DNA of 64,000 nucleotides from Sodiomyces alkalinus F11. Its lineage: Eukaryota > Ascomycota > Sordariomycetes > Glomerellales > Plectosphaerellaceae. The number at the start of each line of letters is the position of its first letter. Positions within the stretch are counted from its first letter, which is position 1. Position numbers and translations under genes: made by a program. This document shows positions 10,920 through 22,388 of the stretch, piece after piece. The stretch covers positions 1,156,575 to 1,220,574 of the forward strand of contig NW_021167085.1 in the NCBI RefSeq assembly GCF_003711515.1, written 5' to 3'. Under the pieces are notes generated by a model that was not told where the DNA came from, did not search any database, and saw only the letters and a program-made list of their open reading frames with translations.

Positions 10920-12859
10920 ATGCCTCGCACCAGCCTTGGGAAACGGACGAGGGATCTACCCGACGATAGTAAGAACGATCCAAAGCCCCAGTCCAACCCT
11001 GTCAAAGATAATTCGTTACTCATATATTTCCTACAGTATTTTATACCGATTCCCCGGCCAAGCGAACTAGACGGTCCCTCGCCCGCCTGAGAGAAGTGAA
11101 CGACGAGAACGTAAACCCAGAAACAACTACCACGCAACGATTTCTACACAAGATATCTGAGGTCGACAATGATGACGATGACGACGATTTTTGCATCGCA
11201 ACACCTACACCGCGTAGACCAGGTCGCCCACGATCCAAGATTAGCCTTTCTAGCCCTGTACCAATCACCCCACAGACACCACGGCACCGAGATGCCTTTG
11301 CCAACACCCCGACAACTCCGCGGCATGTTGTCATGTCCGCTGGGAAGCTCTTCAAGAGACTAACTCCTCAGACACCTTCTTCTCCGAGCACCCAACTGAC
11401 GGTGTATCATTCTGCGCGGCAGCTCTTTGCGCGAGGTGCTGATCCCGGACAACTCATCGGCCGCGAAGCAGAGCGTCTACGCCTGGTCAAATTCGTCGAA
11501 CGTAGTTCGTCTTCAAGCCCTGGCGGCTGCCTCTATGTCAGCGGGCCTCCAGGTACCGGAAAGAGCGCCATGATCAAGGACGTGACACAGCAGTGGTCGG
11601 AAAGGCCGGAAACTACAAACGTGCGCCACGCATTTGTCAATTGCATGAGCATCAAGTCATCCAGGGATCTCTACCACGCGTTGCTCGAAAACCTTGGGCA
11701 CAGCGGCGACCGATCCGAGGCGCAAGCTATAGCCGCGCTGCAGAAAATATTCATCACCTCGAAGAAGGACAGCCCCATCTACATGGTCGTGCTCGATGAG
11801 ATCGATCACGTGTTGACTATGGGTCTGGAAAGTCTCTATCGGCTATTTGAGTGGTCGTTGGAAAAGCCGTCCAGGCTCATGTTGATCGGTATCGCCAACG
11901 CCCTGGATCTCACAGACCGATTCTTGCCGCGACTTAAGTCCAAGAATCTGAAGCCGGACCTGCTACCATTCCACCCCTACTCCGCGGCACAGATTAAGAA
12001 CATCATCACCACACGTCTTAAGAGTTTGCTTCCCGAAGGCAGCCAACAGGCAACACCGCCGTTCATTCACCCAGCGGCCATCGAACTTTGCTCGAGAAAG
12101 GTTTCAAGCCAAACTGGTGACCTCCGGAAGGCGTTCGAGATTTGCCGAAGAGCTCTTGATTTAGTAGAGGCCGAGCAGAGAGAGAAGCATGAGATGGAGG
12201 CACGGGAGAAGATGTTGCAAATGACACCTTCCCGGAAGCCGCTCGGCGAAGCCGCCAACAAATTGTCACCGTCCAGGGGCGAGAGTCATAGGAGCGTGGC
12301 ACAGATGGCGGCCGCGTCGCTAAGACAGCTAGCGCCGGAGACGGCGCCTCGTGCATCCATCGCCCACTTGAACAAGGTTACGCAGGCCGCCTTCAGCAAC
12401 GGAACGAGCCAGCGACTCAAGGCCCTGAATTTGCAGCAGAAGGCGGCTTTATGTGCTCTCGTCGCACTGGAGAAGCGGAACCGGGACACGATAACACGAA
12501 TGGCGACCGCGCCAGCGACGCCTTCCAAGTCACGGACTCTTGCCCCGACAGTCAAGATGCTTTATGATACATACTCTACCCTTTGCACGCAGGACTCTGT
12601 GCTGCACCCGCTATCGAGTTCGGAGTTCCGCGAGGTAGTGGGCAGCCTGGAGACTCTCGGCCTAGTCAACCCGGTAGACGGCAAGTTGGGGGGTCTCATT
12701 GCTCAAACGCCCAGCAAGAGGAGACGGAACGCCGTGATGATCACGGCGGAAGAGAAACGACTGGCTAGTTGTGTCGGGGAGAAGGAGATGGAACAGATGA
12801 CGCAGGGCGTTGGTGCAGGCATTCTCCAGAGTATTCTCAGCGGAGACGCCTTGGATTAG
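10920..12859 (+). CDS. cdc6: Cdc6 replication licensing ATPase
   Basis: AAA+ ATPase that loads Mcm2-7 onto ORC-bound origins in G1. A short first exon (10920-10968) joins 11037 across a 68-nt intron (GTAAGA...TACAG), giving about 623 residues. The N-terminal ~140 residues are basic and disordered, with several Ser/Thr-Pro sites (DSPAKR, TPRRPGR, TPQTPR, TPTTPR) typical of CDK-controlled Cdc6, plus a basic nuclear-localisation-like patch. Walker A is GPPGTGKS (from ~residue 186), Walker B is VVLDEID (Asp ~270), followed by the lid region and a C-terminal winged-helix segment. Orc1 is the nearest alternative, but the length and the lack of a BAH domain favour Cdc6. Confidence 0.91.
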
Positions 12860-13385
12860 ATTGGTAAAAAATCAAGCGAAGAAAAGAGGAAGTGGGGGTT
12901 TTTTTTTGAGTTGTTTGTTTCAGGCGTCCGACGGGAGAAAATCCTGTACGTCATGACATGGCATTGCGTGGATGAGATCATTACTTTAGCGTTTGATATT
13001 GGAGTCTTAAGCATCCGGGCGTGGGACTTGGATAAACGAAAGGAAGATAGCAGTTGGTACTTTATACGACCATGCCGATGCCGGGCTGGACGAGAATATA
13101 CAAGAGTATGAAGCAAGAGAAATGTTCACCCGGTAGTATATGGCCCAATTGTATATGAAGAGCAAACTTTCGAAATTTCCGCGTCTTGGTTGGATGCCTG
13201 AAGATGAGCCCGCACGACACGGAGCATGGTTTGGATCATATTATTTCAAAGCGTGCTGGTGGCGGTCGGGCTAGTAAGCAGTGGAAGGGTCCAAGCTGCT
13301 GAAACACCGGCGAACAACGGCCAACAACGGCCGAGGAAAAACAATGGTCTAAGGGGTCAGGTATTCCGTATCATGTACTCCAAAC

Positions 13386-13551
13386 GTAAGGTACCTTATT
13401 CGACACTACCTTATCTACCTACCGGTAAGGCACGTGGATGGCATTGTTTCTGACATCAATAATACCTAGGTAGGCAAGGTACGGTGCCTTACCTTAGGTA
13501 GGTACCTAAGGTAGTATACTAATTTAGTAAGGTACCTTAGTTTAGGTAGGT
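13386..13551. repeat. Dense cluster of TACCTAAGGTA-like palindromes
   Basis: The densest run of the dispersed motif in the window: GTAAGGTACC, TACCTAGGTAGG, CCTTACCTTAGGTAGG and GGTACCTAAGGTAG variants within ~165 bp, in both orientations since the core is near-palindromic. Confidence 0.8.
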
Positions 13552-13720
13552 GTTCCCTAGCCGAAGCCCAGGTCATCGCGTCGGTCTCTTCCAAAGTCCC
13601 CGCTTTCCCTGACAACCTGGAATCATTCGTCATCCATCTCAGGCCACTTTTTAATTACGGTCTCCCTGCATCCTGAAACTAAATTATGAGATGAACCCCC
13701 CCTCTTTACTCGCATCTCTG

Positions 13721-13756
13721 TTTGAATTTTGATTTGAATTCTGATTTGAATTCTGA
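13721..13756. repeat. Three tandem copies of a 12-bp unit
   Basis: The unit TTTGAATTCTGA occurs three times, the first copy carrying one T for C difference. It is AT-rich and sits upstream of the likely transcription start of the arrestin-like gene. Confidence 0.9.
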
Positions 13757-13847
13757 TTCCTCATTCTTTGCTTTCTCAAAGTTGTCAGCCAAGGCTTCGG
13801 CTTCCCACGTTTCTGTCCCCTCTTTCTTAGAGTGCTATTAGTTTATG

Positions 13848-14519
13848 CATTTGCGTGCACGCACTAAAATTACTGTGCTCTTGTGTTTTTGTCTGTGATA
13901 CGAAGGGGAGAGAACAAAGAGAAAGCGCCAGTGGTCGTCGGTACAAGAAGAGCGAAGCTTTCTTGGCAGGGTTGCCCCGTAATAATCTCTTGGCACCTGC
14001 AAGTGGCATCACCCTCTCCCACCCTCGTCCATCCTCGTCGTCTGCCTACCTTCGTCCCTCATCACCTAGTACCTGCTCTCCTCGCCCAGCGCCCAGCATC
14101 CACCAAAGATCAACACACCACAGATCACATAAACCTCTGTTAGTCACCCAATTTCTAAGACCACGGGCTGCCCAGTTCTGCGACAACGACCCGACCACTG
14201 GACGACCGCGACGACTCTCGACGACACTACGACTATACGGCGAACGGCGACGCGACGACGACCACGAAAATCCAAACGATCTTGACATTCCAATCGTCCC
14301 AACCCGTGGGGACCCAAGATAACACACAGCACTTTCTGCCTCTTAAGATCGAGCCTTTGATTGAAACTTGAGTGGATCATTCAATAGGCGAGAAACAATT
14401 ACCGCCACTGTCGTTGCTCTCTTGTCGGAGGAGACTCAAATACACGGGGCGAAAAGGACGGAAAAACTCAACACGCACGCCACGCGAGGCGCCTTTCGCG
14501 CGTTGGCACGGCCTGCCGG
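13848..14519 (+). promoter_or_regulatory. ATG-free leader of the arrestin-like gene
   Basis: Reading every plus-strand triplet, no ATG occurs in any frame for 672 nt before the start codon at 14520; about ten would be expected at random. The absence fits a long transcribed 5' leader kept clear of upstream start codons, and supports 14520 as the true start. ORFs drawn across this stretch need non-ATG starts. Confidence 0.6.
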
Positions 14520-17203
14520 ATGGTCGGCAACGCGCCTCCTGCTGGCGCCTCTCCACCGTCGCCGGCCTTACCCGGCACGTCTCGTTCCTCCGCCTCCTTA
14601 CCGTCCTCGCCTCGCCACCAAGAGACCGGCGTCGTCGGCGACCCGCAGCCTCGCCGCCGTCTGTCTCTCGCCGCATATATGGGCACGTATCTCAATCCCG
14701 TCAGCCCCGTCGATCGGAAACCCTCCCCGGCCCGGTCCTTTCTCTCGCGCTTTGCCCTCCCGAACCGCAATCGCACCCGCCATCTCGCAGACTTCCACAT
14801 TAGCCCTAGCGAACCCCACCGCCAATACTCTGCCGGTGACAAGGTTTACGGTTCTGTCATAGTGACCGTCGTCAAACCCATACGCATCACACACCTGACG
14901 GTCTCGCTCCATGGCTACGTCCGCGTTTCCAAGGGGCCCGCCGTCGCCGACCGCGAACTGGCAAATCCCGTTTTGAGCGGTTACCCCTCGACACAGTATC
15001 ATGGCAACGGTTATGCCTCGCTTTTCCAGGATGAGCAGGTCCTCGCTGGCGAGGGCAGGCTGGAAGCGGCCAAGTACCAGTTTAGGTTCGAATTGCAGTT
15101 CCCCGGAAAGGGTCTCCCCAGCAGTATTGATGTATGGTTGATGTTTTCACCCTCCTTAATCCGGTTACACCGCTTAATCAGTGCGTTCCCCTATTGACTT
15201 TTCTGTTACAGTTCGAACGCGGAACAATATCCTACATGATTACCGCGACGATGACACGCCCGACCTCGATCAATGCCACAACCACGTGCGAGCGCAAGAT
15301 AGCACTGATCGAGAAAATTGATATCGGCCTCCTTCCTCGCCCCCGACCGAAGATGATCTATGTTGAACCGATATCCAAGAAGTCAAGGAGAAGAAAGCAG
15401 GCAGCAGGGCAGGAGAGACCTCCGATTTCTTCGGACGTGACGGATCAGGGCTCCGACCGCGACTCGGTCACCGAATCAACGCCGATAGGAGCCGAAGTGC
15501 AAAGCCAAGATGCCAACGACATGCAGGGGAGTCCAATACAGCACGACGTTCGCAGCGAGGTCAGTGCCGAGAGCGGCAGGACATCGGGCAGCAACCTGAG
15601 CGACCAAGTGCCCGATATGCAGGTGGCCACAGCTCTCGCCGCCAACGCGAAGCTGCAGGCCGTGGACGACAAGACCATCATTGCGACGATGCAGCTTCTG
15701 CGGGGCGGCGCCCTCGCCGGCGATACAACTACCGTACGAGTTACGGTGCAACATACCAAGCCCCTGAAAAGCATGCACGGCCTTATTATTACTTTGTACC
15801 GGCGAGGAGAAATTGATACTGCTCCGCCGTCATCTCTATTTGCCGACGTAGTGTCTGAGCACGACTCGCAGAGACTGACGAAAGAGGATTATTTTCCCAG
15901 GTCGAGGACGGGGCTGAGCGGCCTCTCTTTGTCGTCGTCTTCCAGGTCACGGCCTCATTTCCGTAAGGACTTGTCACAAGTCGTGGCTCCGCTCATCATC
16001 GACCCAGACACTCTGGAAACGACGGTGTCGGCGACGGTTAAAGTGCCCGAAGATGCCTTCCCCACGATAAAAGGCGTCCCCGGCGGCATGATCAGCTTCC
16101 GGTACTACGTGGAAGTCGTCATGGATCTAGGAGGCCGGATGGCGAGTTATTTGCAAGGGAGTAATCAATCCAGGGGAGGAGGAGGCTACGGGGCGGGCAC
16201 GAGCGCCATGGATGGAAGCAATTACATGTCCCGCGGCGGAAACATCATCGACACGGAGGCGCTGCGGCACAGAAACCTCAAAGGCGTGGTTTGGGGCAGT
16301 CTTGAGCTCGTCATGGGGACAGTTGACAGCACCAGGGAAAGAGGGAGGAGCAACACGCTGATGACGTACCAGCTGCGTGACGATTCTACCAGCCAGGATG
16401 AGATTATCAGCCCCTGGTCAGAGGACATTCCGGTGGAGAGTGGCCCAGGGCACTGGCAACCATCCGCACCATCCACACCCGCGCCGTCGCAGCCAGCGCC
16501 GTTGCAGCCAGCACCCTCACAGCCAACACCCTCACAGCCGCTATCGCCGCGTGCCCAGCTGTTGAATGGACAGGCCACAGCAGCTCCGCCACAGGCAGTC
16601 GGGCTAGGTGTCAACGAAGAGGCCCCGGCTTATGTTCCGCCGCCGCGACTTCCGGACGAGGGAACGCTCACGGACAAGCAGCGAGTGAGGCTCCAGGAAC
16701 AGAGATTGCTTCCCAGCCGACCTCCACGATCCCCAGAAGCTGAAGCTGGACCGTCAAGATCGGCCGCAGCAGAGCCCGAACCCAACATATACGATGCGGA
16801 CGACGAGCCAGCTATGGTACCGCCAATGACTTCAGCACTCGAGACAGCTCCATCGAGCGCGGAAACGGATGGTGTAGAGCAAGGCCCCTCGGCTCCGACG
16901 CTAGAAGACATCGAGTCGGGACAGGGAGAGGACAAACTAGAGTTAGAGAGACAGCGGCTGCTCAGGGAAGCAAGCGCACCGCCCCAGTTCCCAGATGATT
17001 ACGAATCTGGGCCCAGCCGACCATCGGCACCGACAGCGCGACAGGCAGAGGATTTTGAACCCTCAGCGCCGGTGCTGACGGAGGAGGACGAATACGGTGC
17101 CCAATACGCATACGGTACCGAGGCAAGAGCGGAAACAGGGGGTATATCATCTTCGGCGAACCATTCGGCGAGGTCCGAGCCGTTGCCCAGGTACGAGAGG
17201 TGA
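14520..17203 (+). CDS. palF: Arrestin-like pH-response regulator, PalF/Rim8 type
   Basis: PalF/Rim8 couples the alkaline-pH sensor PalH/Rim21 to the ESCRT-linked Pal/Rim proteins at the plasma membrane. Two exons (14520-15131, 15212-17203) join across an 80-nt intron (GTATGG...TACAG), giving 867 residues, close to the size known for PalF of filamentous fungi. The arrestin N domain includes YMGTYLNPVSPVD, SAGDKVYGSVIVTVVKP and LTVSLHGYVRV; the C domain includes HTKPLKSMHGLIITLYRRGE and the segment around SFRYYVEVVMDLGG. The C-terminal third is Pro/Ser-rich with short PAPSQP-type repeats, then acidic and disordered. Another alpha-arrestin (Rod1/Art type) is possible, but the LNP-SPVD start and domain spacing favour PalF. 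Confidence 0.76.
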
Positions 17204-17702
17204 CAGACATATAACGTACTCACTCACACCTTAGGACACGGCCATTTGATCTTTCTGTACTTTATACGAAGTGGATATTATTTGTCCCTCTATGGGGTTG
17301 TACAATGAGAGGGCATGAGGCGGGATAGAGAAGCGAATATCTGAAGCTTAAATGAACCAAATTGAGGTGATACACGATGAACCACGTACAAAGTACTTCG
17401 TTCGGAACCTTGTCCCGATCTCGAAGTCGACTGCCCGTTCGTTGAGAGCCGCAGTGGCTTGTTTGTGGCGCCGCTTGGACCTACCATTGGCTTAAGGTTT
17501 CCAACCGTATCGCTTACGTAACGAAGCATTCTAGAACCCGCAACAGTACGGACAACGTTGGTACCTTACGGAGTACAAGAAGTGACATCATGTGCGTACC
17601 TTACCTAGATTTCGGTGCTGACGAGGCACACCGGTGCGATGGTTTATGACGATTTACCAACATATCCTTCCGCTCTGAACTTCGACAGAGTCTTGAGCCA
17701 AC
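17204..17702. other. Intergenic region
   Basis: About 500 bp between the arrestin-like gene and the CYSTM-like gene. Contains a TACCTTACGGAGTAC element near 17562 and another TACCTTACCTAG at ~17598. No gene was seen. Confidence 0.55.
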
Positions 17703-18312
17703 ATGGCAAGCCAGGAATACTATAACCCAGGGGGGTTCCAGCAGCAACAGCCCCCGCCACAGCAGCCGTATTATGGACCACCGACGCCTCAACCCGTATG
17801 CTCTCCTTCTCTCTCCTCCCTTTATCCCGTCCTTCCGTTCGCTACACTCATCATCGACTCTTATCACCCCTGCTTTCTTCAAACGACCAAATCTCATCTC
17901 ACCGTCCCGATCACATACTCACCGACTGGGAGCCCTGTGCTAATTGCTCCTCCACTACCACAATGACAGGTCTACGGCGGTGCCCCCCAGAATCCTCAGG
18001 GCTACTACCCGCCACCCCAACCGCAACCTCAGATGGCCTACCAGCAGCCGGGGCCTCCTCCGCCGCAAAGTGGCAGCGGGAACCAGAAGCAGCGGGGCTG
18101 TCTCGCCGCCTGTCTCGCGACGCTGTGCTGCTGTTTCATGTGCGACGAGGCTTGCGAGTGCTGCGTAGATTGGTGAGTTTAACCCGACCATGTTCTGAAT
18201 GAACCCTATTTTCTCTTCGTCCAGCCCAGCCCCCTTGGGCAAAGGCCGGAAACCGGGTCTTGTGCTCATGCGTTTCTTCTTTAGCTGCGACTGCTGCGCC
18301 GACATGTGTTAG
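17703..18312 (+). CDS. Small CYSTM-like Cys-rich tail protein
   Basis: Three exons (17703-17795, 17970-18172, 18285-18312) join in phase to a 107-residue protein. Introns are 174 nt (GTATGC...GACAG) and 112 nt (GTGAGT...TTTAG). The N-terminal two thirds are Gln/Pro/Tyr-rich ([22 protein letters not shown]). The C-terminus is a Cys-dense segment, [20 protein letters not shown] followed by more Cys to the stop. This layout matches the CYSTM family of tail-anchored, stress-linked small proteins, where the Cys-rich segment is membrane-associated. The function in this fungus is unknown. The last exon has only 28 nt, yet it completes the Cys pattern and supplies the stop, which supports the model. 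Confidence 0.75.
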
Positions 18313-18908
18313 AGCGTTATTTTTCTTTCCGGGCTGTGAATAGGGCATTTCCCTTCTCCTTGGGGTGGTTTGGACGTTTGAACGTCAAAGCGTTTCACTA
18401 TTAGAGTATCATTATGTTCTGGGTCTACGACGGTTGCTGCTTTCTTCGGGGGCTAATCGGGCTGGAATGGTTCGATGGCAATGCCTCTGGATTTTCATCT
18501 TCAGGAGTTCGAACTAGGGAGGCCTCTTCAACCTGCCCCTTTTTCTTCTTCTTCTTCTTCTTCTTCTTCCTCCCTCGCTTTCCCACGCGATTTATAGTTA
18601 CGCACTAGCCGTTTCCCAGCGGACGAAAGCCAGCAGCGAGAGGGTTACTTTGCAATTCCGTCATTCTTATTAGCCCTCTACCAGATAACTGTACCGCGCC
18701 AGGAGAGATCGTAGTTGGGACCTCCACTACTCGAAATCAGGTTACTCGTGTAAAGCTTTTCTGGATTCACCCTATCATATATGCGAACACCTGCGGCTCT
18801 GAGAGCTGGAACATGCGACAAAGTCAAGGAAGACAAAAGGAAACCGATAAAGAGTATGCCCGTCATACCTTCTGTCCCCCTCCCCTGTACCTCATCCGTC
18901 TCCTCCTT
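18313..18908. other. Convergent intergenic region
   Basis: Lies between the 3' ends of the CYSTM-like gene and abp1. Contains a (TTC)n microsatellite at about 18542-18570. No gene was seen. Confidence 0.55.
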
Positions 18909-21505
18909 TTAACGGTCGAGCTCGACGTAATTGGCAGGGAAAAGGCCCTGTTTGTTGGCCGAGTGACCGAACCACCAGTCGTCATCGGGGAATTCGACAT
19001 TTGTGATCTTGTCGTTCTCGTTGAAGCTCAGTTCTAATTTTCAAACGTCAGTCAAATCCACATACATTAAGAGTATGACCAAGAGAATCCTTACCATTGT
19101 CCTCGGCGGCTTCGTAGTCGTACAAGGCCGTAGCAGTACGGCCCTGAGATGCGGAAGCAGGAGCGCGTTGAGGCGCCGCGGGAGCAGGTGCTGAGGACGG
19201 GACCGCAGCAGCTGATGGCGCCGGCGTAGGCTCGTCCGCGACAAGCTCGACGTAGTTGCTGGGAAACAGCCCGATCTCCCCCTTGGAGTTGGTGCCCATC
19301 CACCAGTCCTCATCCACCATGTCAATGTTGGTAACATACTCGCCCTCGCGTAGATCAATCTCATTGTCCTCGGCCTTCTCGTAATCGTACTGAATGATTG
19401 CGCGCTTGCCGCCAACTTGGCCACCCGGCTGTGCCTGGCCTGCAGCAACCTGGTCACGGCCCAACTCCTGCTCGGCAGCGGCCGTGGCAGCGCCTCGTCC
19501 CACGTCGTACGACTCATTCGGCAGGTCCTCCTCCTTGGGCAACCCCCTCTCGAGCTCCTGGGTCGGGATGGAGGGAGGCTGGCGTTCCTCGGGACGCTCC
19601 AGCTGAGGCTCTGGGCCGCGGGGGACGGGAACGGCAACGCGGACGGGAGAATGTTCGGGCTCTTCATAGCCATCCTGCTGGGGTTCGACCGGACGTTGGG
19701 CCGGGCGAGGCGGAATTGGCTCCGGTTCCTCTTCTTCCTCGTCTGTAGGCGGAGGCGGGCGAGCCGGTAAGCCGGGAAGAGCAAAGCCACCGGACGGCCT
19801 CGTCTCGCTCGGAGGAGGGGGGGGCGGGCTGGGTTCCTGGCGCTGCTCTTCGGGCTCGTCGCGCGCAAATTGGGGAGCAGGAGGAGGGACACCAACACCA
19901 ATAGGTGCCGTGTTCTTGAAGCGGTCCCGTAACGCGCCGACACCGCCGCTTGGCTCCGCAGTCTGTTCCCCTCGCTCAGCGGTATCACCCGTGTGGTCCC
20001 TGCTCAACCTGCCAGACGCTTCCCGATCAAATCCAGCGGTGTGCACCGGAGCCCATGACTTGCCCGTGTAGCCACTCTTCCACTCTCCGCTCTTTTGGAC
20101 ACCCAGAGGAGTGGTGACAGATGATCCACTCTTTTGAGCGCCCAAAGCGGCAGGGGAAGGCGCTGGCACAGCCCCTCCCTCCCTCGCCTTCTTTTCTGCC
20201 CAGAGCTGTGCGGGAGTTTTGCCGCCCTGGTCTGCAAACGTTCGGCTAGCAGCGCCGACCGGAGGTGCGGCAGTAACAGCCGGGGAGCCAAAGCCAAGGC
20301 CGCCTGGCGTGGGTGCTTTAGTACCGGTAAATGCCGATCCGCCAAACTTGTGTGCCACCTTGGGTTTCGGCAACGACGTCAGACGTTCCGATTGCGATTG
20401 GTTAAAGGCGGCACTGCGCTCAGCCAGCGACCTAGGCCGCTCTTCCTGTTCCTCGCTGCTTGGCTGGGGTTCGGGAGGCTTCTGCGCCTTTGCCCGAATG
20501 GCAGCGATATCGACCTTCCCCACGGGTTCGTAGGAACCCTTGACGGGCGTGGGACGGTCATCCTTCTCTTCCTTCGCGGCGGCACGGAGAGCGGCAATAT
20601 CGACCTTCCCAATGGGCTGGTAGCCTCCTTTCACAACGTCGCTGCGGTCTTCTTCATTCCTGGTAGGGACAAAGCGAGAGGGCTCCTGGCGCTGGCCCGT
20701 GAGCTCTGCTAGATTGACTTTGGTGGGCTTATAAGCCGATTCGACCTTTTCGACTTCAGTTCGGGTGACGGGCGGGGCATCGTGGCCCCAGCCATCGTCA
20801 TCAACACTGGGTCCTCTCCGGTTTCGTGCCGCTACGATGGGATTAACGGCGGAGGATGAAGCAGTCGGAGTAAACACGGGCTTCGATGCGACTGGCGGCC
20901 GGGACCCCGTGGCGGCGGCAGAAGAAAGGGCGGCAGAGCCGGCGGAGTACTTGGCGCCCGAAGCATCCGCGATCTTCTTGACAATTGTCTCAGGCTCAAG
21001 GTCCGCATCGGAGCGAGCAGTTATTTGTACGTGAAAGCCGTGTAGAACTTTCGAGACGGCGGCGGTGTGGGTGGTGAAATAACCCTTCGTCCTCTCTGGA
21101 ACACCCCCTCCGCACCAAGCGATGAGGGCAAACTTGGGGAGGCCCGAGTTGGGATCCTTGACCTTGACAAAAGCGAATTGGATGCGGCCCTCGTTGAAAT
21201 CCTCGATCAGATCGGAAAGCTCGCCCTCTGAACAGCGGAGACCGCGTCAGCCGGGTTCCAGAAAGATTAGATTAAAGTACGAGTCTTATGCTTTTCCAAG
21301 CTTACTTACCCCCAGTGGTTTGGACCTTGAGAATACTCTCCTTCGAACCAGTGTCTTGGAAGGCGTTGGCTAAGGGAGCCTGAACCGAAAACAATGCCCA
21401 TTGAGCATGTGTTGGGGAGCTCGAGCTCGGGGCCGGCCCATGGATGACGGCCTGGTAGCTGCTCTTGATGGAGGGCCCGTTGATAGAGAGATTGAGCGAC
21501 GCCAT
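18909..21505 (-). CDS. abp1: Actin-binding protein Abp1 (ADF-H plus two SH3)
   Basis: Cortical actin-patch adaptor that links F-actin to endocytic partners. Three exons, 21505-21310, 21227-19095 and 19033-18909, join across 82-nt (GTAAGT...TTCAG) and 61-nt (GTAAGG...ATTAG) introns, giving 817 residues. The N-terminal ADF-homology domain spans residues 1 to ~135 (SLNLSINGPSIKSSYQAVI; IQFAFVKVKDP). The middle is disordered and carries repeats of YxPxGKVDIAA type (GSYEPVGKVDIAAIRAKA; GGYQPIGKVDIAALRAAA). Two SH3 domains close the protein: the first has YDYEKAEDNEIDL...DWWMG...GLFPSNYVEL; the second is completed only by exon 3 (DDDWWFGHS...GLFPANYVEL). Yeast Abp1 has one SH3; two are common in filamentous fungi. 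Confidence 0.94.
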
Positions 21506-22388
21506 AGCGATGGGCTGGCCACGGGGTCAATTTCAGACGTTCGTGACAAGCGTTCGTGAGAAGCTCTGGCCTGGTGGTCGATGGTGAATTTCGATGCGAG
21601 AAAGAGGGGAGGCCTTTGGACTATGGAGTACTACCAGGCAGATATTTAAGAGAACCTTGGAAACAAGCAATTCGTGGAGTGCCGTTTCAAGGTGTCACTG
21701 GCAATGTCTGACGACGAGGAAGCTGACGTAACAACCCCTGCTGCGACCCAGCCGGTACGGAGACTGGGAAGGCTGTGCACAAACAGCGAATGGGACTTGA
21801 AAAACACAGCATTGAGTCGCTCATGCGCAGGTGCCAACATTGAGCGGGGAAGTATGTACTCCGTAGCGTGTGTGGGGACCCTCACCCCTGCCATCGTCAG
21901 GAACTCGCCGTGCAAGTGTGGGGCAATGGTACGCCGATAGGTACCTAAGCTCTGAATAGTGCATAAACCACAGAAGCCTGGTGCTAAATGACGCAATATG
22001 ACCTCTGGCGGTTCAATATCCCAGATATAAGCATCCTTATACATTAATCAGTTAAATAGACCCGCACTAGTGACCTAAGCAGAAGAACGTATCGAAAACT
22101 CTCTCATCTTGGAGGGGTTATGCCCCGCGACCAGTCGAAGGCTTTTGACTGATTGATAATAAACCGCCACCTGCTCCCTTGCAACAGCTCCAAACAACTT
22201 TTTAATCAGGAGCAGTAGCAGACTCATAATCCACGATACTACGGAGTAACCACTTCTTTGGATCTAAAGTCGTCGCATTCGAGATCTTCACACATCCACC
22301 ACGATATCATTGATACTGGTTGTGCAACAGCAATTAAGTACGCAGCAACACGCCTCGATCTGAGCATACCGTGTCATAAAGCATCAAA
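21506..22388. other. Divergent promoter region, abp1/glutaredoxin
   Basis: About 880 bp between divergent genes. Contains a TACTCCGTA element near 21857 and a TACGGAGTA element near 22241. ORFs in it have no domain support. Confidence 0.5.

Larger units (their letters stand above)
12860..13847. other. Intergenic region between cdc6 and the arrestin gene
   Basis: Contains a dense cluster of TACCTAAGGTA-like palindromes (13386-13551) and a 12-bp tandem repeat (13721-13756). No gene was recognised. Confidence 0.6.

Noticed and set aside
13855..14322. 155-codon ORF inside the palF leader
   Set aside because: The plus strand has no ATG from 13848 to 14519, so this frame needs a non-ATG start; it is better explained as leader sequence.
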